Part shown: positions 6,988-14,000 of the stretch, one piece after another | Position numbering within the stretch: position 1 is the stretch's first letter | How the letters are laid out: each line of letters opens with the position of its first letter | From: a virus | DNA length: 32,950 nucleotides | Strand: one strand, 5' to 3' | IMG/VR virus record: IMGVR_UViG_3300025151_000157 | Span: 1-32,950 of that record | Notes under the pieces: model-generated | What the model was told of the DNA's origin: nothing | What the model saw: only the letters and a program-made list of their open reading frames with translations | Databases searched by the model: none | Program-made: the position numbers and the translations under genes

Positions 6988-7074
6988 ACACTGGGCGTTG
7001 CACCCTGTATGACGCAGGGTGCATAGCTTGGTGGTTAAGGTGATCATCAAACAAAAATAACTAAACAACGAAAA
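6985..7074 (+). promoter_or_regulatory. repeated hairpin leader, copy 1
   Basis: An 8-bp perfect hairpin GCACCCTG (7000-7007), loop TATGACG, CAGGGTGC (7015-7022), then ATAGCTTGGTGGTTAAGGTGA, and finally AAACAACGAAAAATG at the next gene's start. The same hairpin (identical stem and loop) plus near-identical downstream sequence precedes the DUF932-like gene at 7981-8040. It is preceded by a TGAACACTGGGCGTTG copy of the dispersed repeat. It is probably a transcript-level element (processing, stability or translation control). Confidence 0.6.
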
Positions 7075-7968
7075 ATGAAATATTTAGAATCTGAAAACAA
7101 AGGGTTTGTCATAAACATTCAATTATCTGATGAACAATGGCAGCACCCATATTTAGTTCATCTAAGGACAGAACGATTAGACCCAGACACTGGAGATATG
7201 ATTGATTTTGAAAGGTCAAGTTATCATCAGTTTGAGTCATATGAATTTGCATTCGATTATGCAAACAACCTTAAGCGGGACATGTTCTGTAGGTTAAAGG
7301 ACACACCTGTAATCATCGAAGATGAGGTTTTAATGGATACAGTAAAGCATATCCCATATCCAATCAGGGAAGCCCGTAATGCACATGAAAGTAATTTATT
7401 GGCTTGGGTATGCCGACTAAAAGCGGGCAGTATTGTTGATGTTTATATTAATCAGGCTGACAGGGACGGCAGGGTATTGGCAGTGTTACCACCAAGGGGT
7501 AATAAGTATGGCAAGTTACCGAGAGTACTTATTGAGTATGTAATGCCAAGGGGCTCGACGGCATTAGTTACAATTGGGTGTGGCCCGTTATCATATGGAG
7601 GCCTTGCAAAGCATAAAGAGTGGATGCATGCCATTAAGACTCAGATGGGCTATGAGGGCCACACTGTTACAACTAAAGCTGAGGGCCGATACGGCAATGA
7701 GCGGGAAGGCACTATTGAGATATTGCCAATATGTGGACAGGCCCAAGGTGGAGCGACTTGGTGTTTCCCTGTTAACCCACCAATCTACTTAGGTGGTAAC
7801 GGCACTGAGGGTAATGATAATAGAGAACAGGTATACCCAATAACTAATAGAAAGTATCGCAATATCGATTATGGAGATTGGGGCTTCCAATTTACTAGAC
7901 CTAATTGGGATTCAACCAACCGAGATTTAAACCCTTGGGTAGCGAGATCACAAGATTTTGTGTCCTGA
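7075..7968 (+). CDS. hypothetical protein
   Basis: A 297-aa soluble protein with beta-rich, Gly/Tyr-rich C-terminal half (PLSYGGLAKHKEW, GRYGNEREGTIEILPICG, TWCFPVNPP, YGDWGFQF). The N-terminal ~90 residues have FVINIQLSDEQW and YHQFESYEFAFDYANNLKRDMF, an alpha/beta pattern. No family is recognised and no catalytic motif is obvious. The start follows AAACAACGAAAA, the same A-rich leader as the next gene, rather than a Shine-Dalgarno. It lies between the two identical hairpin leaders, suggesting its level is set in the same way as the DUF932-like gene. Confidence 0.7.
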   Translation: MKYLESENKGFVINIQLSDEQWQHPYLVHLRTERLDPDTGDMIDFERSSYHQFESYEFAFDYANNLKRDMFCRLKDTPVIIEDEVLMDTVKHIPYPIREARNAHESNLLAWVCRLKAGSIVDVYINQADRDGRVLAVLPPRGNKYGKLPRVLIEYVMPRGSTALVTIGCGPLSYGGLAKHKEWMHAIKTQMGYEGHTVTTKAEGRYGNEREGTIEILPICGQAQGGATWCFPVNPPIYLGGNGTEGNDNREQVYPITNRKYRNIDYGDWGFQFTRPNWDSTNRDLNPWVARSQDFVS

Positions 7969-8062
7969 GTCCTGAGCATTGCACCCTGTATGACGCAGGG
8001 TGCATAGCTCGGTGCTTAAGATGAGTACTGATAAACAAACAACGAAAAACAAAATATATAAA
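7969..8062 (+). promoter_or_regulatory. repeated hairpin leader, copy 2
   Basis: CCTGAGCATT (7971-7980) followed by the same hairpin as copy 1, GCACCCTG (7981-7988), TATGACG, CAGGGTGC (7996-8003), then ATAGCTCGGTGCTTAAGATGA and AAACAACGAAAAAC (8037-8050). Because this leader is shared with the previous gene and ends at the same A-rich motif, the DUF932-like gene most likely starts at ATG 8063, not at GTG 8000 inside the hairpin. Confidence 0.6.
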
Positions 8063-9247
8063 ATGGATACATTAGAAATAACACCCGCAAGAGAGCAGTC
8101 AGTCTTAACCGCTCAGAGTTCAAGTCTAGCAGCTGCTGACAGATCCTTTGATCAGGTCTTAAGGCAGATCAGCAGACCGAGACAGGACATAGTCACACCT
8201 ATGAGAGGTATGCAGTTCAAGTGGGATGATAGCGTTGGTCAGACTGGCCGATACCTAATCGAGCTTCACAATAAATCTCGGTTTGAGTTTTCATTCCCAA
8301 CTAACAAATACTTCAACGAGCAAATGTACTCTCGTTTAGCTAAGGGTCTTAAACCTTACGCTGACTTTATGCAGTCCAACGGGCAGCGAGATCTATTGCT
8401 AGAAAATGTGAATAGGCAGCTACAAAGTGACGATAGAAAGTCATTGGTAAGAGCCCAAGAAAATGCCAATGGTTTGTACATAGCCAAAGCATTGGTCAGT
8501 GATATGTACAAGCCAATTGATGATGATGTAATACTGGATGCTATCCTACCAATGATTGATGGGAAGGATTCAATATACAAAGTTATTGGAGGCCGTGTTG
8601 GTATGGAAAAAACACATCTTAAGATTGTATCTAAAGACCCTGTATTTGATATTGGCGATAGACCAATCCACTTGGGGGCTTTGTACATTAACTCAGGGGT
8701 TGGTGCTAGTAGGTTTAAATACCTACTTTTTATCTGCGATGCTTTTTGCACTAATGGTATCATCTTTAACCAGAGGACTCAGTTTGAACTTTCGCACACT
8801 CACAAGGGTGCAAGGTACTCTAAAGAGTTTGGCAAATTGATGGGCGATACTTTTAAGCGAGAGGAGCTGAGGGCTATACAGTCTATGGTTAAAGAAACAA
8901 CCGCTGCTGCACTTGATCCCGCTCGACATGCAGAGTTTAAAGAGCTTTTAGAAGCCAGTGCTAAGAGACCTGTAACAGGTGACACTGCTGAGGTTATCAA
9001 TAGACTCGGTAAAGGTATCAAGTTATCAGCGTTGGAGGCTAAATTGGCAACGATAGCAATTAGAGACAATGAGCATAATCAGTACGGAGTGCAGGCAGGG
9101 TTAACTCGTATGGCTCAGGAACTAGATTCATACGACCGCAGGTTGGAAATCGAATCCTTAGCGGGCAGCATTCTTACTATGAGTAAAGAACGTTGGGAAA
9201 CAATTGCAGCAACTGTTAAGTCTGATCAAGTCGAGCTTGCAAGTTAA
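8063..9247 (+). CDS. DUF932-like phage/plasmid protein
   Basis: 394 aa from MDTLEITPAREQ (upstream in-frame GTG 8000 and ATG 8021 lie in the repeated leader). The central segment IHLGALYINSGVGASRFKYLLFICDAFCTNGIIF.. followed by ELSHTHKGARYSKEF resembles the conserved core of DUF932 (the phage/plasmid-like TIGR03299 group), where a W/D.-x-C.NG hydrophobic motif is followed by basic/His residues; size ~300-400 aa also fits. The function of DUF932 is not established; members occur on phages, plasmids and near defence islands. The N-terminal 90 residues and the helical C-terminus (LDSYDRRLEIESLAGSIL) are less conserved by eye. Its stop overlaps the next start (TAATG). Confidence 0.6.
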   Translation: MDTLEITPAREQSVLTAQSSSLAAADRSFDQVLRQISRPRQDIVTPMRGMQFKWDDSVGQTGRYLIELHNKSRFEFSFPTNKYFNEQMYSRLAKGLKPYADFMQSNGQRDLLLENVNRQLQSDDRKSLVRAQENANGLYIAKALVSDMYKPIDDDVILDAILPMIDGKDSIYKVIGGRVGMEKTHLKIVSKDPVFDIGDRPIHLGALYINSGVGASRFKYLLFICDAFCTNGIIFNQRTQFELSHTHKGARYSKEFGKLMGDTFKREELRAIQSMVKETTAAALDPARHAEFKELLEASAKRPVTGDTAEVINRLGKGIKLSALEAKLATIAIRDNEHNQYGVQAGLTRMAQELDSYDRRLEIESLAGSILTMSKERWETIAATVKSDQVELAS

Positions 9248-9609
9248 TGGCCAGATCAGGAAGTTATCTAATTAGGAATGGGGGCAAGTGGGCTTTAGTT
9301 AGCCGACTTAGCCCCTCTTTCGAGATCCCCTTTGAGTCCCGTAAGGAAGCCCTTCATTATGCCAAGGCGATTGGATGGCGGGTAATGCGTAGGCCAGATT
9401 GGGACAGGGTGAAAGCTATATCCTCAGACCTTACTGTATCTGATATTGTCAGCCCTCTCACTAATGATGAGAGATTGATTGTCAGATCAGGTCTTAAGAA
9501 AATTCAAAGATTAAGGAAGCTCAGGCATTCCTTACGCTTGTTGGGCTTAGGTTTTTTGATTACTCCTAAGATTAAGAAATTAACAACTGATTTGAAAAAA
9601 TGGTTATGA
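9247..9609 (+). CDS. small basic hypothetical protein
   Basis: A 120-aa basic protein. N-terminal residues 5-50 read like a small beta-type domain (GSYLIRNGGKWALVSRLSPSFEIPFESRKEALHYAKAIGW), and residues ~85-118 a basic amphipathic helix pair (KKIQRLRKLRHSLRLLGLGFLITPKIKKL). The ATG overlaps the DUF932-like stop (TAATG), and its own stop overlaps the next start (ATGA), so translation is coupled across three genes. The family is not recognised; the basic C-terminus could bind nucleic acid or a membrane surface. Confidence 0.65.
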   Translation: MARSGSYLIRNGGKWALVSRLSPSFEIPFESRKEALHYAKAIGWRVMRRPDWDRVKAISSDLTVSDIVSPLTNDERLIVRSGLKKIQRLRKLRHSLRLLGLGFLITPKIKKLTTDLKKWL

Positions 9610-9779
9610 AAAAATTAAAACTATACAAGTTCACTTTCTATGGGGCCCCTTCGCATTATATGGATAAGGAACCAAGTAAAGAGGACATACTCAGTGAAAT
9701 TGAGGAGCACTTATCTTATGCTCAAAATCTAAATCAAATTACTACAGTGACGGCCACTGAGCAGTCGACTAAAAAGTAA
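9606..9779 (+). CDS. 57-aa hypothetical protein, ATGA-coupled
   Basis: A short open frame MKKLKLYKFTFYGAPSHYM.. ending ..TATEQSTKK, 57 residues. Its ATG overlaps the stop of the upstream gene as ATGA, a classic coupling arrangement, and it ends 30 bases before an intrinsic terminator, as expected for the last gene of an operon. Residues 1-13 look like a beta strand, and 24-42 (SKEDILSEIEEHLSYAQN) a helix, giving a plausible small folded protein. The family is not recognised. Without the coupling and terminator context it would be doubtful. Confidence 0.6.
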   Translation: MKKLKLYKFTFYGAPSHYMDKEPSKEDILSEIEEHLSYAQNLNQITTVTATEQSTKK

Positions 9780-9808
9780 ATAGACTGCACACTGAACACT
9801 GAATAATG

Positions 9809-9842
9809 AAAGGGGCATCCTGTACAGGGTGTCCCTTTTTTT
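9809..9842 (+). terminator. intrinsic terminator of the plus-strand island
   Basis: AAAGGGGCATCCTG (9809-9822), loop TA, CAGGGTGTCCCTTT (9825-9838): 14 pairs with two G:T, running into a T-tract (9836-9842). The upstream arm contains CATCCTGTACAG, the core of the dispersed repeat, which is preceded here by CACTGAACACTGAATAATG. Confidence 0.85.
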
Positions 9843-10141
9843 GTGTTTTTAAAGGCCCTCAGAATCGCTTGTATGAAATAACACTGGGTCATAGGCCAGT
9901 ACAGGCTATCCTCAGGGCCTTTAAAAATGCCTTAGAATCGCCTTTAATAATATTTACCTAATAGTTTATTAATAATAGCGAAAGCGATTCCTGAGCGAAC
10001 CTCGGCGCAAACAGGGTTTTGAAAAAAATTTTGTGGGTAGTTCTTATGTTAAGTTAATCCCACCCCAAAATGTAAATGTATTTAAGGAGATGGGTTATCT
10101 TTTGGGGTTGCATATAATTTTTATAAAGATTAGAGTTTTGT
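9843..10141. other. origin-like or operator region upstream of the DnaA-domain gene
   Basis: No gene in ~300 bases. TTTTTAAAGGCCCT (9846-9859) and AGGGCCTTTAAAAA (9914-9927) are a perfect 14-bp inverted repeat 54 bases apart. CCTCAGAATCGCTT (9857-9870), CCTTAGAATCGCCTT (9930-9944) and the inverted AAGCGATTCCTGAG (9982-9995) are three copies of one motif. Between the second and third lies an AT-rich tract (9944-9977). Further down are A/T-runs (10020-10033) and AAGGAG at 10085-10089 (see rejected items). A replication origin or a multi-site operator fits. Confidence 0.45.
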
Positions 10142-10360
10142 ATGCAAATAATTAGGGAAGTATATCCAAACGACTTGCCATTCATGTTGGAAGGTGTGTT
10201 AGACAATGAAGGTGCTATCGAACCTGAGTCCGTGAAGATGTACCCTATAATCCACCCGCCTCAAATGCCCGCCTTCATAGGGGAACCTATGCAGTTAAGA
10301 GATAATAAACTAGCCGAAAGGTTAAACTTTATTTTATTTAAACAAAATGATACTACATAA
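10142..10360 (+). CDS. small hypothetical protein
   Basis: A 72-aa acidic protein with Pro-rich middle (MYPIIHPPQMPAFIGEPMQLRD) and a helical end (NKLAERLNFILFKQND). It has a weak TTAGAG ribosome site ~6 bases upstream. Its last 14 bases overlap the DnaA-domain gene, so they are co-translated. I do not recognise it; a partner or adaptor for the DnaA-like protein is a context guess only. Confidence 0.6.
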   Translation: MQIIREVYPNDLPFMLEGVLDNEGAIEPESVKMYPIIHPPQMPAFIGEPMQLRDNKLAERLNFILFKQNDTT

Positions 10361-10655
10361 AAAGACCTCGTCAGAACATATATTAAATGCCCTTTCTAGC
10401 GTTTCGGGATACACCACAAAAGAATTACAAAGTAGCACAAGAGACGCAGCTATCTGTCAGTGGAGGCACTTAGGAATGTACGCTGCCCGATTGAAAGGAT
10501 ACACTTTAGTAGAAGTAGGTAAGATGTTTAACAGGCATTTTTCAACAGTAATCATGGCGGAGAAAAAAGTACTAGAGCACTCGGATAAAATAGACGGGGC
10601 TCTTCAGTCTTTAAATACTCAAATAAATAAATATGAAAACAGCAGTAAAACCTAA
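10347..10655 (+). CDS. stand-alone DnaA domain IV-like DNA-binding protein
   Basis: A 102-aa protein. Residues ~11-75 align by eye with the C-terminal DnaA-box-binding domain (Bac_DnaA_C): ILNALSSVSGYTTKEL, then R40 HLGMYAAR, then GYTLVEVGKMFNRHFSTVIMAEKKV, corresponding to the RQIAMYLAR and SL.EIG..FG.RDHTTV..A..KI signature. No AAA+ domain, Walker motif or domain I is present. The RDHTTV signature reads RHFSTV here, one residue shorter and with the Asp-His contacts changed, so the binding site probably differs from a host DnaA box. Likely acts at a phage origin or as a regulator, or competes with host DnaA. Overlaps both neighbours (14 and 23 bases) in a three-gene operon beside origin-like repeats. 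Confidence 0.75.
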   Translation: MILHKKTSSEHILNALSSVSGYTTKELQSSTRDAAICQWRHLGMYAARLKGYTLVEVGKMFNRHFSTVIMAEKKVLEHSDKIDGALQSLNTQINKYENSSKT

Positions 10656-10896
10656 TGCGACACGAGAAGTATTAATAAAGTTAGAAAGACCTGAGACAGG
10701 GCCTTATCAAGCTATTTGCATGTACGCAAAGCAGGGAGGAGAAGAGATGTTTACAGTGGTAGGCCATTCAACAGACCCAGTTTTCGATGTAGTAGTGTAC
10801 CAAGGGCCTAGCAAAAACGAAGCGATCACCCGATTTTATGAGATGGTTTTGAATGAAGATAAAAATAATTCAAATAATCTTGACGACGAGCTTTAA
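10633..10896 (+). CDS. small hypothetical protein
   Basis: An 87-aa protein with a beta-rich pattern (EVLIKLERPETGPYQAICMYAKQGGEEMFTVVGHS, FDVVVYQGPSKNEAITRFYEMVL) and an acidic Asn/Asp tail. It overlaps the DnaA-domain gene by 23 bases and is the last plus-strand gene before the convergent giant gene. No family is recognised. Confidence 0.6.
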   Translation: MKTAVKPNATREVLIKLERPETGPYQAICMYAKQGGEEMFTVVGHSTDPVFDVVVYQGPSKNEAITRFYEMVLNEDKNNSNNLDDEL

Positions 10897-11065
10897 TAAT
10901 ATATCTTCGATTTGCTTATTATATTGATGTGACATACAGAGGGGCTTAAACGTGCCCCCCTCACGGAGTTAGGATGGTTTAATCGTTGTTCAACCTTTCT
11001 CTGTGATGAACCCTGTACACTGTATCATGATCTATGAGGGGTTTTTAAATACAGTGTATGGGGTT
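10897..11065. terminator. convergent intergenic region with hairpins
   Basis: Lies between the ends of the plus-strand DnaA-domain operon and the minus-strand giant gene. It holds GAGGGGC / GCCCCCCTC (about 10941-10963, bulged) and CCCTGTACACTGTAT (11011-11025) with ATACAGTGTATGGGG (11049-11063), 15 positions with two non-Watson-Crick, whose left arm is another copy of the dispersed repeat. Hairpins are appropriate for bidirectional termination, but U-tracts are short or misplaced, so efficiency is uncertain. Confidence 0.4.
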
Positions 11066-14000
11066 CTACTCTTTAAGATATATTCTTCGTTCTCCTCCAA
11101 ATATTCCTTTATATATTCTTTCAACGTCTTTAGATCTTCCTCTGCTTTTCTTTTTAAGAGTATCTAAAAAGCTTTTGTTTTCTCTTAAGAATTGTTTCTC
11201 AGTGATGTACCCCTTTTTAACAATATCTATTAAGCTTTTCCTAATCCCAGCGTCTTTCATTATATCCTCTACAGTATTTTCACCGAGTTCTTTTTGGTAT
11301 GCGTCGTAAGCATTTCTAGCATCTCTTAATCCTTCAACCATCCCTTCTTTCTCAAGCTCTATCATTTCTTTTACAGAATCAGGTGAAAACCCTTTAGAAG
11401 TTTGTAACAGTTTCTTTTTCCTAGCTTGCTCAAAGTACACTCCTTCTTTGATATCCTCGAACCTTCTTCTGGCGTTGCCTTCTACGTTCATGGGATAAAG
11501 TTTAAAGGGCAGTAAGTGTTTTACTATTTCTCCTAAAGGCCCATAAGAATTTAAATTAGTACCAAATATTTTTCTTATGTCTTCGTCTTTTATATTTTTA
11601 AAGTCTCCTTCAATGGCCTCTAAAGATCTGTTGGCAGCTAATATTGTAGGAGGGGCTACCCCTTTCTCCCAAATATAATTGAGTTGAGTAGCTAATTTAT
11701 TAGGTGTGTAGTCCCCAACAATTTTCAGACCTGAGTTAGCATCTGTGTTATTAAAGACATCTGCGACAGCAGAGAATAAAATTTGAGGGTTTAAGAAAGT
11801 AGCTGATAGATAGCTTATTGTCATATCTCTTATAGCCTTTGAAGGTTCCCCTCGGTAAAGGTTTTCTAATCCCCTTGTAAGAGAGTCGAGTATAGGAGAC
11901 ATAGGGTGGACATAAGTTAGACTTGTAGTTACTGGCTTATCTTCGCTATCTCTAAAGTAGAATAAGTTTTGAACCCTTGACCACTCAGGAGAACCCAACC
12001 TATAATTTTTGTCTTCCTCATCAGAAACATTAGCAAGTAATAACTGAGACATCTTTGGAAGCATCATGTAATAAACAAAGTTCCATTTAAAATAACCGTT
12101 TCTTCTTTGGGTTCCCCTTTCTCTGATCACAGGATTAGAACTCATTCTTTCTGTAAGGGCTTGCCTTGGAATATTAGTTAATATCCTTGGGTTCTCAGCC
12201 ATAAACCTAGCAAACGGAGCAGCTATTATTCTAATTACAGGCGTTTCAGTTATCCACTTTATGATAGGAGCCCCCTGACTTCTAGACTGTTGTGTCTTAA
12301 GAATAATTTCAGCAGCTAAAGAATCTATCTGTGCATTAGAAAGATCCCTATACATATCGTCTCTATTACTTGTAATAGAATCTTCTCTAGCTGCTTCGAT
12401 GTAAGATTTCTCATACTCAAATGCTCTGATTTTCATAGCATTATCTAATGCTAAAACAAGAGCCTGTGTCTTTTCTACCGCAAGACTACCTCCTTTTTTA
12501 GCAACTTTAAGAGACTTCAATATAGTCTTTTCTTGCAAGCTACCTTCAGGGAAGTATTTATTTAAAACTTTTTCAGAAAAGGTAGGCCCGTCTAACTCGT
12601 CCTGCTCAAGCTGGAGTTCTTCCATTTGACGTTTCGGATTGCCTTGGAATAAGTCAGCTAATAGAGCGTAGTCTACGCTTCCTTCTAGAACTCCCATAGC
12701 ATCTAACTTAGCGTAGTAAGCCATAGTTTGTTTTTTAGCAGGTTTATTTCCTAAGTCCCATTGCCTTTTAATCTCTGTTCCCAACTCAGGAATGTACCCT
12801 CTAGTCGGCCTAAAGTTTGAAGAAGAGTGTCCGAAAGTAGGTATTCCATTTTGCCCTAAGAACACAACCGAACCTAAAAATTGTCTTGGGTAGAAAGGAA
12901 TTGATCCTGCTGTTTTAGACAACAAGGTTAAACCTGTTATGTAGGCAGCTAAGTCCTCTACATTGTCTAGTAGTTTCTTATTTTCTATTGACTTCTCAGG
13001 TACAAGAATTTCTCTTAACTCTTTGGCTACTTCTTCTGGAGCTAATAAGTTTCCGTATTTCTCAACAGATCCGTCTTCTGTTTTAACCCTATAATTTATA
13101 AATGGGTTGGAGCTTGGCAACTTTCGTTTGCTCGGATCAATTGGGATACCTGAATCATCAAATTTGATTTGGAAATTTTCAGGGTTCTTTTCGTCAGGGT
13201 CCACATCGGGTCCATCCATTGAATCAGAAGTAACAACTTCTACCCATCCCTTGTACGGGCTTTCTTGGTTAAAAGATTCTGCTCTAGCAGTTTCTTCGGC
13301 CATCTTTTCTTGAGTGACTAGCCATCCTGCTTCCATCCCTACCCTAACCATGTGATCTCTTACCGCCATTTTAGAAGCTAAACTGCCTAAGTTTAATATA
13401 GTTCTATAAAGGATATCTATATTAGACTCTTCAGTAAATTCACCTAAAGCTAATCTCAAAGCTTTTGGTATTTCTTGTTGCCTTGCTTTTAAACTATTAA
13501 CTTTATTCTTACCTGTGTAACTTATTAAAAATTCTTCAAGAGCTTTCTCTGCTAAGTTCTTAGCACTGGGATCATTTTCTAAAAAGTCTTTTGCTTCTTT
13601 CTTTGCTACATCTTTATCCTTGCCTTTCTCCTTCATTAGAAACTCAACTCTTTGAGACTCTATTTGAGTAGCAAAATAATCCAAAGCTATCTCTCTAGAC
13701 TTATCGTGTACCTCTAGAGTCATAAATTCGTTTGTCCAGTCAGGCCGAGTGAAAGCTCTGTATTGTCTTGTTAAATAAATTTGAAGGTTCTTACCAATAA
13801 TTAAGTCAACCTCAGGAGAAGTTACAGATAGTATTTTCCCTATTGTAAGAGACAACTCATCTGCTAATTTCCTTAAAGACACTATGTGGTTAGCTAGTTC
13901 AGGAGAATCTTCTCTAATTTGTTCAAGGGCTTTTACTTGTTTTTCTTTTTCTGATTCAATTTTTTGTTTACGAGCAATTTGTTTAGCTTTTTCCCTGTCG

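Noticed and set aside
7015-7050. tRNA-like 5' half (GGGTGCATAGCTTGGTGGTTAAGG), also at 7996-8026
   Set aside because: The D-arm-like bases are followed by no anticodon stem or T-arm, and the two copies end in the same mRNA leader; it is treated as a repeated hairpin leader.
8356-9069. Minus-strand frames across the DUF932-like gene
   Set aside because: Three overlapping short shadows of a well-supported plus-strand gene.
10090-10155. 21-codon frame after AAGGAG (MGYLLGLHI..)
   Set aside because: The AAGGAG directly abuts the ATG, too close to work, and the peptide overlaps the next start.
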